A stretch of DNA of 64,000 nt from Pelagibacterium lentulum. Lineage in GTDB: Bacteria > Pseudomonadota > Alphaproteobacteria > Rhizobiales > Devosiaceae. The notes under the pieces are model-generated. The model saw only the letters and a list, made by a program, of their open reading frames with translations. It was not told where the DNA came from and ran no database searches. Shown here in pieces: positions 36,080 to 43,713 of this stretch. Location: positions 170,060 to 234,059 of the forward strand of contig NZ_RZMW01000029.1 of NCBI RefSeq assembly GCF_003992625.1. Direction: 5' to 3'. The first letter of the stretch is position 1, and every line of letters begins with the position of its first letter. The translations under genes were made by a program, and so were the position numbers.

Positions 36080-36120
36080 CTTTTCGGAAAACCGGTTCCC
36101 ACTTTTCCGGACTTGCTCTA
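36080..36120. repeat. Rhizobiales-type intergenic repeat motif (single copy here)
   Basis: The 111-base gap between the ATPase and GntR genes contains TTTTCGGAAAACCGGTTCCC followed by ACTTTTCCGGACTTGCTCTA. This closely resembles a short extragenic element (AACCGGTT core, ending in GCTCTA) that I recall in many copies across Rhizobium, Brucella, Devosia and related genomes. Its function is unproven. Its presence supports the taxonomic placement. Confidence 0.5.
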
Positions 36121-36813
36121 GGCGCGCGCTTCGCGCATCCGCTTGACTTGCAGCAGATGGGTTTCGAGCTCGGCTTTTTGAGCCTCCTCGTCGAGTTCGC
36201 TTTTGACGAGCCGCACGACAGCATCACAGAACTGCTCGTGTTGGGTGACGACCGCATCAAGGTCGTCGTCGCGGTATTCGCTGCGTGAGAAAATGATCAG
36301 GACGTGGCGGGCCAGTGCCTCCCAAAGAACGCGCGAAATTTCGTTGCCTGAGGCCTCGGCGATGGCACGGTGGAAATCCAGATCGGCGGCGAGGCTTTCG
36401 GCCCGGTTGCCGGCGCGCGCAGCCTCGCGCATACGCTGTAGCGGGGGATTGAGGTCGGCGCGTGGGTCACCCGACTGTCGCCACGCTGCCACCGCATCAC
36501 GCAGCAAGACTCCCTCGAGGAACATGCGGACCTCCAGCACTTGGCGCACTGTGGATTCAGAAAAAGAAACGACGCGATAACCGCGGTTCTGCTCGCCGGA
36601 AACGATGCCCTGTGCATGCAAAATCTTGAGCGCTTCGCGTACCGGTGCACGGCTCACGCCGGTTTGGAGCGCCAAAGCGCTTTCGGAAATGCGCTGTCCA
36701 GGTTCAAGTGCGTTTACTGAAATCGCCTGCGCGATTGCATCCGCAACAGTTTCGGCCAAGGCAACCCGCTTTGGTAACTTCAAAGCCGATCCGGCAGCAT
36801 CTTCAATGGCCAT
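36118..36813 (-). CDS. GntR-family transcriptional regulator, FadR/FCD subgroup
   Basis: The 231-residue protein has an N-terminal winged helix (about residues 15-85; SESALALQTGVSRAPVREALKIL is the recognition region) and a helical FCD effector domain with an ADLDFHRAIAEASGN segment carrying the usual metal/effector residues. It is the second FCD regulator in the island, read toward the ATPase genes. A small inverted repeat AGTG-ACGTAC-CACT (36857-36870) in the region upstream of its start could be an autoregulatory site, but this is weak. It probably controls one or both cargo arms. Confidence 0.87.
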   Translation of the reverse strand: MAIEDAAGSALKLPKRVALAETVADAIAQAISVNALEPGQRISESALALQTGVSRAPVREALKILHAQGIVSGEQNRGYRVVSFSESTVRQVLEVRMFLEGVLLRDAVAAWRQSGDPRADLNPPLQRMREAARAGNRAESLAADLDFHRAIAEASGNEISRVLWEALARHVLIIFSRSEYRDDDLDAVVTQHEQFCDAVVRLVKSELDEEAQKAELETHLLQVKRMREARA

Positions 36814-36957
36814 ATTGCCTCACGTTTTACCAGCATTTTTAAAGTATGCTTTCGTAGTGACGTACCACTCCGCTCTTATAGGGTCGAAGCGAACTTGATA
36901 AGCTATTAAGCGTCAGGATTCGCAATCGGTCACATCATATCATGCACAATCTAGGTA

Positions 36958-37128
36958 TTGAACAGTTTGCGCATCCTCGCCTATATCGTTGTGCGACATG
37001 GCGACGTCTATGGGCCGTTGCTCGATGCCATCGAACGGGAGCTTGCCGAGGCGCGGCAGCGCGTGTCGCACCGCGACCGGGCGAAACAGATTCTCGCAGC
37101 CATGACGCGGGAGGCTAACCTTGCTTAG
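36958..37128 (+). CDS. Small phage-associated hypothetical protein
   Basis: A 56-residue frame begins with TTG at 36958 and ends 14 bases inside the 3' end of the integrase pseudogene, converging on it. The sequence (ILAYIVVRHGDVYGPLLDAI, then an Arg/Glu-rich helix) resembles small proteins I recall encoded beside integrases in rhizobial prophages. The start codon is weak and there is no clear ribosome binding site, so it may be a 5'-truncated remnant. Together with the left-end genes it argues that the island is built on a phage-like element. Confidence 0.45.
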   Translation: MNSLRILAYIVVRHGDVYGPLLDAIERELAEARQRVSHRDRAKQILAAMTREANLA

Positions 37129-38434
37129 GCTCCTTGAACGCGATGCGCTTCATCCACCGCGCCTTTTGTTTCAGCGACGGCCCCGCGCCGTATTTCGGGC
37201 GAGTCCACTTGTGCCCCATCAGCGTGGCAACGACTTTTTCCGGCGCCTCAAGATCGGTCAGCTGGTCCTCAAAGGTATGCCGCAGGCTGTAAACCGAATG
37301 ATCGTCCGTCGGACGCATACCGTACTCGCCCATATACTTGTTGGCCGTCGCAGAGAACGAGGCATTTTTGTCCCAGTACCGGGGAAAGCCGTCGGGAAAC
37401 TGCTTGAAGGCAGCATGCGCCGTTCCCAGCAACGGAATATCGCGGGCCGAGTGATCGGTTTTGAGCACGCGATCCACCGCCTTGATGGACACATAGGGGA
37501 TTGGGGCGTCCAGATGGATATGTTCAGCGCGAGCGTGGCAAACTTCCACCGGTCGCATGCCGGTCGAGGCCACTACCCATATGATGGCGCGTGCTTCGGG
37601 ATTAAGGCCATCCAGTGCGCCTGGCGCAAGAATGACGTCTCGCACGAAAGCGGGATCGTAAGGCGCACGTTCTTCGTATCCACCGCCTTCGAGCAACAGT
37701 CCAGTGAACTTGGAGCGAACGTCCGTGAGGCTCAGGCGATCGACGTTGCCAAACATCTGTGTCAGGTGCCCGATATCCTTGTTGGCCGTGTCGACCTGCA
37801 CGCCTTCGACCGCTACGCGTTCCTGCCAGTATTGGCGGTATCGCAACGCGTCCTCGCGGCTAATCTCAGAGAGCAGCTTATCTCCGATAACCGACGTCAG
37901 ATTCTTGATGGCGAGCTTTTTGGCGTTGCGCCATCGCCGCATTTGATTGGGCGAGTATTTGGCCAGCGCTGTCGACTGGTTTTCCTCTACGGCCTCGAGA
38001 AGGCCAGACAGGCGCAAGGAAGGCTTGCTTTCACCGCCGAGAATGGCCGTGACGTCCTGTTCATTGTCCAGCGCCTTTCGTTGCTCAAGCAACTCAACGC
38101 GTCTGATAATTTAATTGGGATCGTCAGTGAGATCGAACACGGTCTTATAGGTAAGCCCTACCTGTCTGGCACGCTTCTGGGCCGCTTCATATCGCAGCCG
38201 CGCCTCAGCGGCCTGTCCGTCGCGCATGCCGCGCCAATAGATTTCGAGTTCGGTGCTCAACCGCTGCATGACGGTCTTTGCCCTGACGCCGCAGGGATCG
38301 TCGGCCACCGCGATTTCGGTGCTCAGGCGAACGATGGTGCGCTTGTCCAGATGCGCAAATTACTTGGGCACACGACGGATCATGTACCAGATACCGTCCC
38401 GCTTGTGCGGTCTGACGTCGCCCGATTTTCGCAT
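37115..38434 (-). pseudogene. Tyrosine recombinase/integrase, interrupted by two in-frame stops
   Basis: One continuous frame of about 439 codons runs from ATG at 38434 to the stop at 37115. It is broken by TAA at 38360-38362 (after RRVPK) and TAA at 38111-38113 (after LTDDPN). The N-terminal part matches phage-type integrase arms (RRVPK-FAHLDKRTIV). The catalytic half keeps the recombinase residues: Arg in STGMRPVEV, HSVYSLRH (His-x-x-Arg), GHKWTRPKYG with the nucleophile Tyr. No frameshift is present, so only two point changes inactivate it. An internal ATG at 38092 could yield a 325-residue fragment containing the catalytic domain but lacking the arm-binding domain. Confidence 0.82.
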
Positions 38435-38535
38435 GCGCTGACCCCATTTGTTACGCAATATATACGCACCTGCGAACATCTGAGGTCAAGTATTATAAGA
38501 AAAGGACTGGAAATGCTGGATATTTTTAAATGTGT

Positions 38536-38561
38536 GCTGGCTGGGGCGGCAGGATTCGAAC
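38536..38561 (+). repeat. Right attachment-site repeat within tRNA-Gln
   Basis: These 26 bases are identical to 5613-5638 and lie in the 3' part of the tRNA-Gln gene (CCA, acceptor 3' strand, T-arm, T-loop). The integrase pseudogene ends about 100 bases to the left. This is the tRNA-proximal attachment site of the proposed island. Confidence 0.75.
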
Positions 38562-38612
38562 CTGCGAATGCCGATACCAAAAACCGGTGCCTTACCACTT
38601 GGCGACGCCCCA
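38538..38612 (-). tRNA. tRNA-Gln (anticodon TTG)
   Basis: The minus strand folds into a complete tRNA. The acceptor stem TGGGGCG pairs with CGCCCCA, the D-arm contains GTGGTAAGGC, the anticodon stem CCGGT/ATCGG has loop TTTTGGT giving anticodon TTG, and the T-arm GCAGG/CCTGC has loop TTCGAAT. Discriminator G and an encoded CCA (complement of 38538-38540) follow. The gene remains intact although its 3' half is an attachment site. Confidence 0.95.
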
Positions 38613-38730
38613 AAGCGCGTTGGTTCCTACACTGTTTAATTGCGCCGCGCAACCGCATCGAACAGGCTTGAACAGTAGATTTTCACACTATATATAAGCG
38701 CCCAGATCGGCGTAAGATGCCGTTCGATGA

Positions 38731-38807
38731 CGGAGTATAGCGCAGCCTGGTAGCGCACCTCGTTCGGGACGAGGGGGTCGGGTGTTCGAATCACCCTACT
38801 CCGACCA
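38731..38807 (+). tRNA. tRNA-Pro (anticodon CGG)
   Basis: A 77-base cloverleaf: acceptor CGGAGTA/TACTCCG, D-arm with GCGCAGCCTGGTAGCGC, anticodon stem CCTCG/CGAGG with loop TTCGGGA (anticodon CGG), T-arm GGGTG/CACCC with loop TTCGAAT, discriminator A and an encoded CCA at 38805-38807. It reads CCG codons. It lies 118 bases from tRNA-Gln, on the opposite strand. Confidence 0.97.
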
Positions 38808-38813
38808 TATTGA

Positions 38814-38845
38814 AAGCCCCGGTTCGAGCGACCGGGGCTTTTCTT
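38814..38845. terminator. Strong bidirectional terminator between tRNA-Pro and ndh
   Basis: AAGCCCCGGT (38814-38823) pairs with ACCGGGGCTT (38831-38840) around a 7-base loop and is followed by TTCTT. It lies 6 bases after tRNA-Pro and just past the end of the convergent NADH dehydrogenase gene, so it can serve both. Confidence 0.85.
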
Positions 38846-40193
38846 ATCGCGCGACGCTCTCTTCGAGATTGGTCACGGTCTTGTCGAGCTCTTTTTCTAC
38901 AGCCGTGGTGCTATCGAGCGACTGCACATCGGCTTCGTCCGGCCCCGTAATCAGCCGCGCGCCCTTGTGATAGGTTAACCAGGACCACAGCCAGTTAATC
39001 ATGACGCTGAGCCTGTTCCTGAAGCCTACGAGATAGGCGACATGCACTGCTCCCCACAACAACCACGCAAAAAAGCCGCGAACTTCCAGCCTGCCGAATT
39101 TACCGACCGCCGCCGAGCGCCCAATGGTCGCCATAGTCCCCCAATCGCGATAACGGAACGGGGTGGGCTCTGGAAGAGAGTGGTGTTTTGCAATGATCAT
39201 GCGAGCCGCAAAATCGCCCTGCTGTTTGGCTACAGGAGCCAGGGCCGCCAACGGGTTTCCGTCCTTATCCTTGGCTGAACTTACGTCGCCAATGACATAG
39301 ACATCGTCAAACCCTTTCGGGCGTAGAAAAGCATCGACTTCCACCGCGCCATTTTTCGCCATATCCGCCCCAAGCCATTCCCCAGCGGGGGTGGCTATGA
39401 CCCCGGCACACCAGAAGACGTTCGGTGTTTCAATTGCCTGATCGTCCAGCGTCACGCCATGCCCATCAATCGCCTTCACCGGAGCGCCGGTCATGACCTC
39501 TACGCCAAGTCGTTCGAGTTTATCGATGGCATAGCGGCCCAGATGCTCAGGATAAGCGGTCAGCACGTTGTCCATAGCTTCGATTAGAACGACGCGTGCA
39601 GAGCGCGGATCGATATTCTTGAACTCTCTGGCCAATGTCGCCTTTGCAAGTTCTGCCAGGGCACCCGCTGTCTCTACGCCTGTCGGGCCGCCACCGATGA
39701 CCACGAAGGTCATGAGGCGTTTACGCAATTGCGGATCTTCGGTGGTCTCGGCACGCTCGAAGGCCAGCAATACACGACGACGGATATTGAGCGCATCATC
39801 GAGCGATTTCAGCGATGGAGCATGTGGAGCCCATGCGTCATCGTTGCCGAAGTAGGTATATTGGGCTCCAGTCGCAACAATCAGATTGCTGTAGCGCAAG
39901 CGCGCGCCGCCGACGGTATGAACCAGCTTCTTTTCCGTGTTGATGCCATCCACCCGATCCATCAGAATTTGAGCATCGGTCTTGCCGGGCGGCAAAACGG
40001 CCCGAATTGGCACGGCAATATCGGAAGGTGCCAAAGCGGCGGTGGCAACCTGATAAAGCAATGGCTGGAAGAGGTGATGATTGCGCTTGTCGATCAGGGT
40101 GAACGGAATGCCAGAGCGCGCGAGGCGCTTTGCAGCGCTCAGCCCTCCAAATCCCGCGCCAATTATGATGACCTGTTCGGTCGCATCATCCAT
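38844..40193 (-). CDS. ndh: Type II NADH dehydrogenase (NDH-2)
   Basis: The 449-residue flavoprotein has an N-terminal FAD-binding motif IIGAGFGGLSAAK (residues 10-22), a second dinucleotide motif VVIGGGPTGVETAG near 170 for NADH, and the quinone-site region LAPVAKQQGDFAA near 315 typical of NDH-2. A C-terminal amphipathic/hydrophobic part (FFAWLLWGAVHVAYLVGFRNR) anchors it to the inner membrane. It oxidises NADH and reduces quinone without pumping protons. It is encoded 5 bases downstream of a small membrane-protein gene, probably in one operon. Confidence 0.92.
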   Translation of the reverse strand: MDDATEQVIIIGAGFGGLSAAKRLARSGIPFTLIDKRNHHLFQPLLYQVATAALAPSDIAVPIRAVLPPGKTDAQILMDRVDGINTEKKLVHTVGGARLRYSNLIVATGAQYTYFGNDDAWAPHAPSLKSLDDALNIRRRVLLAFERAETTEDPQLRKRLMTFVVIGGGPTGVETAGALAELAKATLAREFKNIDPRSARVVLIEAMDNVLTAYPEHLGRYAIDKLERLGVEVMTGAPVKAIDGHGVTLDDQAIETPNVFWCAGVIATPAGEWLGADMAKNGAVEVDAFLRPKGFDDVYVIGDVSSAKDKDGNPLAALAPVAKQQGDFAARMIIAKHHSLPEPTPFRYRDWGTMATIGRSAAVGKFGRLEVRGFFAWLLWGAVHVAYLVGFRNRLSVMINWLWSWLTYHKGARLITGPDEADVQSLDSTTAVEKELDKTVTNLEESVAR

Positions 40194-40198
40194 ACCAG

Positions 40199-40369
40199 TC
40201 AGCTCTTGCTTTCGTCCTTGTGATAAAGCTCGCGCGCACCTTCCTCGGCGCTTTTACGCTGAAGGCGCGTCGCCCTTTTCGATTTGACCATGCCATAAAC
40301 GAGCACCAGTCCCAAAAGGACCGCGCCGCCGAGCACGGCAAATAGCCACGGCATTGCAGATAATTCCAT
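40199..40369 (-). CDS. Small single-pass membrane protein
   Basis: The 56-residue protein has one membrane helix (about residues 8-28, WLFAVLGGAVLLGLVLVYGMV) followed by a positively charged cytoplasmic tail (KSKRATRLQRKS). AAGGGGA lies just upstream of the ATG at 40369. It is 5 bases from ndh, suggesting co-expression and perhaps a role with the respiratory enzyme, but no family is recognised. Confidence 0.65.
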   Translation of the reverse strand: MELSAMPWLFAVLGGAVLLGLVLVYGMVKSKRATRLQRKSAEEGARELYHKDESKS

Positions 40370-40493
40370 TGAACATCCCCTTTTCCAGTTGCGTCTGTGA
40401 AAGGAAACGGCTGCCGGGAACGAAAGTTGCATAAAACAAGGGCCGATCGATGCTGACCGGCCCCTGGCAAAACTCAACGATGCGCAAATGCGA

Positions 40494-41108
40494 TCAGGCG
40501 CGGAGACGCTTGACCAGCGCCCAGCCGCCAACGACCGTAAGCGTTGCAAAGGCCATCTTGGCGATGTCCCAGACGATGAAGGGCTTGACCGCGCCTTCAA
40601 AGGCCGAAACCAGCACGTTGGACTGATCGATCCAGCCCGCCTGCCCGGCCATGGCCAGAAGCCATGCAAATCCGAAGGCGAACATCACCATGTTGCCCGC
40701 CATCAAGGCGCCGAAACCTGTCCAGAAATTGCGCATGGCGCCCCGGTCAGCCAGCCAGCCGATGATTGCCGCCATCACGATGAAGCCGACGAGGAAACCG
40801 CCAGTGGGACCAAGCACGTAGGGAACACCAGCGAAGGCGCCGGCAAAGACCGGCAGTCCGGCGAGACCCTGTGCAAGATAAAGCGACACGGTCGCGACAC
40901 CGAGGCGGAAACCAAACGCACCGGCGATTGCCGCAATCGCAAGGGACTGAAGCGTTACGGGAACCGGCCATGTCGGCACATTGACCTTTGCCGCGATGGT
41001 GAGCACCATCGAGCCCAGAAAGGCGATGGCAATCGCGCTAACGATTTGCGCCGTGCGTGTCTTTGGCTGATACAGCCCCAAAAGTGTGTTGGAAGAGGCA
41101 ATAGTCAT
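40494..41108 (-). CDS. bioY: Biotin transporter substrate-binding component BioY
   Basis: The 204-residue integral membrane protein has six hydrophobic helices and the BioY hallmark regions: NVPTWPVPVTLQSLAI near residue 45 and YVLGPTGGFLVGFI near 95. BioY binds biotin, alone or as the S component of an ECF transporter. No bioM or bioN gene is adjacent, so it is of the solitary type or shares an ECF module elsewhere. The frame extends to ATG 41141, which would add 11 residues; the start at 41108 begins nearer the conserved part. It is divergent from the MBL gene. Confidence 0.9.
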   Translation of the reverse strand: MTIASSNTLLGLYQPKTRTAQIVSAIAIAFLGSMVLTIAAKVNVPTWPVPVTLQSLAIAAIAGAFGFRLGVATVSLYLAQGLAGLPVFAGAFAGVPYVLGPTGGFLVGFIVMAAIIGWLADRGAMRNFWTGFGALMAGNMVMFAFGFAWLLAMAGQAGWIDQSNVLVSAFEGAVKPFIVWDIAKMAFATLTVVGGWALVKRLRA

Positions 41109-41191
41109 GGCCGTTACAAGTCCCTTTGCGTTAAAGCCCATTCATTAGTTAAGACTTCTAGCCATACAATCGGTTCGGTGCAATCCTCACT

Positions 41192-42100
41192 ATGACTGAC
41201 GCCCCCAGCTATCAGACGGAATTTGACGCACTGCCCGGCATGGCCGTGACTATTGCGCCTGCGATAACCAGGGTCACGGCTCCTAATGCCAGCGCCTATA
41301 CATTTACCGGCACCAACAGCTTCATCCTTGGGGAAAACAGCGTTTTCATTCTCGATCCGGGGCCGGACGATCCAGCCCATTTTGCTGCGCTGGAGGCCGC
41401 GATTGCAGGGCGCAAGGTCAAAGCGATCATTCTCACCCATACCCACCGGGATCATAGCGCACTGGCGCCGCGATTGAGCCAGGCCATGCAGGCTCCGCTC
41501 TGGTTCGGTGGCGAACACCGGCTTTCGCGTCCCTTGCGGCTATTCGAGGTCAATCCCTTTGCGCGCTCGGGTCATTATGGCTTGATGCCGGATCGCAAAC
41601 TCGATGATGGCGAGATATTGGAGGCCGACGGCATCGTGCTCGAGGCCATTGCGACGCCGGGACATTGCGCCAATCATTTTGCTTTCAGCGTACGCGGCAC
41701 GCCCTATCTTTTTTCCGGCGATCACGTCATGGGCTGGAATTCAACACTTGTTGCCGCTCCAGACGGTGCGCTGGCGCCCTATCTCGAGTCACTCGACAGG
41801 CTGATTGCACGCAGTGAGCGCCTTTATCTGCCGGGCCATGGCGGGCCGATTGAAAACGGTCCGGCACAGGCCAAAGCGCTCAAAGCGCATCGGCTCATGC
41901 GCAATGGCCAGATTCTCGAAGCAATTGCAGACGGTTCAAAAACCCTCGCCGCAATTTCTACCCGCATGTATCCCCATCTCAAGGGACGCATCGGTATTGC
42001 TGCGCGTTACACGGTGGCCGCCCATCTCGACTACCTCAAGGCGCTGGGCAAACTCGACTTTCTGCGGACGCCCTTCGGCACGCGGGTCTGGCTGTCATAG
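41192..42100 (+). CDS. Metallo-beta-lactamase-fold hydrolase (LACTB2-like)
   Basis: The 302-residue protein has the MBL metal motif LTHTHRDHS near residue 83 (HxHxDH-like), a following GHCANHFAF with the next His ligand, and SGDHVMGWNST with the Asp. A C-terminal helical domain, near residues 230-290, resembles the LACTB2/ribonuclease-like winged-helix extension. Relatives are endoribonucleases or thioesterase-like hydrolases, so the substrate is uncertain. It starts at ATG 41192 in the gap shared with bioY, and its end overlaps the convergent DUF1499 gene by 6 bases. Confidence 0.85.
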   Translation: MTDAPSYQTEFDALPGMAVTIAPAITRVTAPNASAYTFTGTNSFILGENSVFILDPGPDDPAHFAALEAAIAGRKVKAIILTHTHRDHSALAPRLSQAMQAPLWFGGEHRLSRPLRLFEVNPFARSGHYGLMPDRKLDDGEILEADGIVLEAIATPGHCANHFAFSVRGTPYLFSGDHVMGWNSTLVAAPDGALAPYLESLDRLIARSERLYLPGHGGPIENGPAQAKALKAHRLMRNGQILEAIADGSKTLAAISTRMYPHLKGRIGIAARYTVAAHLDYLKALGKLDFLRTPFGTRVWLS

Positions 42101-42916
42101 CGCTTCGTGATCTTCAGGCAGTGCTTCGGGCAATTCCTCCTCATCATCGTCATCTAAGATGGCAAGCCCATCACGCACGTAAAGCGTTACCGCGTCATCA
42201 AGGGCCAGCAAGGCATTTTCCAGGCTGCGCCCGTTGTCTCCAAGGTCATGCCACATGTCGCGCAGAGATGCGGCTCGGATGGAAACGTTTGCTCCCATCG
42301 GATTTGCGGCCACGCGAATGGCAATCTCGCTCGACCAGCCCCAAAGCGTTTCCCGCCGTGCATTGAGCGTGCCGATCATACCGGTTTCGGTCGGCGCACG
42401 GTTTCTGAGCACCGTCCAGCCATTGTTTCGCGCCAGCGCCTCCACAAGATTGTGCATGACTTCAACCGGCAGTTGATAGGAGCGGGAAACGAGGTTGGGA
42501 AACCGGTTGGCCAGCGCTTCCGGGTCGACGGCATGTTCCGGGCGATCGGGATGCGCAAGGGCAAGCGCAGGCGGATTGCCTATATCGGTCGAAACATCGA
42601 GGGTCGATGGATAGGAGAGATAGAGTGCAAACGCCGTCCCCGCAGGTATCAGTGCAAAACTGCTCGCAATGAACCCCGAAAGCGCCAGCCCCCACCCCTT
42701 GTCACCGGTTTGCCAGAGCACGGTAAAGGCCAGAACCGCCAGTAAAAGGGCAAGCGCTGCAAACACTGATGCCAGTCCTATCGAAATCTCGAAAACGTCT
42801 GGCGCGATCTGTCCGGAAAAATGCAGGATGATCGACAAAAGAAGCAACACGACCGAGAAACTTCCCAGTCGCCGCGACCATATGGCCAGTCTTGAGGTGC
42901 GAACGACAATACGCAT
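42095..42916 (-). CDS. DUF1499-family membrane protein
   Basis: The 273-residue protein has three predicted membrane helices in the first 120 residues, then a soluble DUF1499 domain (about 130-250) with PTETGMIGTLNARRETLWGWSSEIAIRV. An acidic C-terminal tail (DDDDEEELPEALPED) follows. The function is unknown. It is encoded just downstream of pdxH on the same strand with a 9-base gap, an arrangement that suggests shared transcription. Length is normal for Rhizobiales members. Confidence 0.8.
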   Translation of the reverse strand: MRIVVRTSRLAIWSRRLGSFSVVLLLLSIILHFSGQIAPDVFEISIGLASVFAALALLLAVLAFTVLWQTGDKGWGLALSGFIASSFALIPAGTAFALYLSYPSTLDVSTDIGNPPALALAHPDRPEHAVDPEALANRFPNLVSRSYQLPVEVMHNLVEALARNNGWTVLRNRAPTETGMIGTLNARRETLWGWSSEIAIRVAANPMGANVSIRAASLRDMWHDLGDNGRSLENALLALDDAVTLYVRDGLAILDDDDEEELPEALPEDHEAL

Positions 42917-42925
42917 CAGGTTCCG

Positions 42926-43564
42926 CTACGGATAAAGACGGGTGTTTGTCCAGCCCTCGCTCTTGCTTGCCCGGTTGAAGACAACCCGGTCATGCAAACG
43001 AAACTCGCCGTCTTTCCAGAACTCGATCTGTTCTGGCCAGACCCGGAAGCCCGACCAGTGGTTTGGCCGTGGTACTTCCTCGCCCTCAAATCGTTCCCGT
43101 AGCGCCTCGACGCGTGCCAGAAGCGTTTCGCGCGTGTCCAACGGACGCGACTGATCCGAAGCATGAGCCCCGAGTCGGGAAACAACAGGCCGCGTTGCGA
43201 AATAGGCGTCTGCCTCGGCTCCGCTCACGATCTCGACGGCCCCACGAACGCGCACTTGCCGCCGTATAGACTTCCAGTGAAACAAGAGCGCAGCTTTCGG
43301 ACGCGCCTGCAATTGCTTGCCCTTCGCGCTCTCGAAATTTGTGAAAAATACAAAGCCGCGCGAATCAAGGCCGTTAAGCAAAACCATGCGGATGTCTGGC
43401 ATGCCGCTCTGGTCCACGCTCGCCAATGCCATGGCGTTTGGATCGTTGATCTCGCTTTGCCGGGCGGTTTCCAGCCATTCCTGGAAAATTGCGAACGGGT
43501 CCAATGTGCTGGCATGAGTGTCATCGAAAAGCTGAGCGGTTAAAGGCTCTTGACGTTCACTCAT
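42926..43564 (-). CDS. pdxH: Pyridoxamine 5'-phosphate oxidase
   Basis: The 212-residue FMN enzyme oxidises pyridoxine/pyridoxamine 5'-phosphate to pyridoxal 5'-phosphate. Family blocks are complete: PNAMALASVDQSGMPDIRMVLLNGLD near residue 40, FFTNFESAKGKQL near 75, FHWKSIRRQVRVRG near 93, and the C-terminal FWKDGEFRLHDRVVFNR followed by a W and LYP ending. The ATG at 43564 is preferred; the longer frame to 43651 adds non-family residues. PLP produced here would also serve the two aminotransferases in the island. Confidence 0.95.
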   Translation of the reverse strand: MSERQEPLTAQLFDDTHASTLDPFAIFQEWLETARQSEINDPNAMALASVDQSGMPDIRMVLLNGLDSRGFVFFTNFESAKGKQLQARPKAALLFHWKSIRRQVRVRGAVEIVSGAEADAYFATRPVVSRLGAHASDQSRPLDTRETLLARVEALRERFEGEEVPRPNHWSGFRVWPEQIEFWKDGEFRLHDRVVFNRASKSEGWTNTRLYP

Positions 43565-43713
43565 ATTCAAACCCGCTTCTGGACAATGTCTGGTGCGCTC
43601 GCCATATAGGACGCGAATGCGCGGCGTTGCAACTGCCGCAGTGAATACCATTTTTTAAGATGCAGTCGGCTTTTTCGGACGACGGCAACCGTTCTGGGGA
43701 CTATAAAGAGACG

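Larger units (their letters stand above)
5613..38561. mobile_element. Putative integrated island at tRNA-Gln, 32.9 kb, with catabolic cargo
   Basis: Seen: 26-bp direct repeats at both ends, an intact tRNA-Gln at the right end, and a tyrosine-integrase gene (with stops) immediately inside that end. Phage-like small genes lie inside the left end, and a small gene convergent with the integrase lies inside the right. Known: tyrosine integrases commonly use the T-loop-to-3'-end part of a tRNA gene as attB, leaving the tRNA intact and a 3' copy at the far end. Inferred: the whole interval arrived as, or was built within, one element. No conjugation, replication or phage structural genes are recognisable, so it is probably immobile now. 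The cargo occupies about 6.7-36.8 kb. Confidence 0.65.

Noticed and set aside
36857..36870. Small inverted repeat AGTG-N6-CACT as operator of the second GntR gene
   Set aside because: Four-base arms are too short to separate from chance; it is mentioned only in the gene entry.
38111..38308. A separate 65-residue gene next to a shorter integrase
   Set aside because: It is in the same frame as the integrase and matches the integrase N-terminal region, so it is one gene interrupted by stops.
37121..38671. A 516-codon plus-strand frame opposite the integrase and tRNA-Gln
   Set aside because: It runs through a tRNA gene and opposite conserved recombinase motifs, so it is not a gene.
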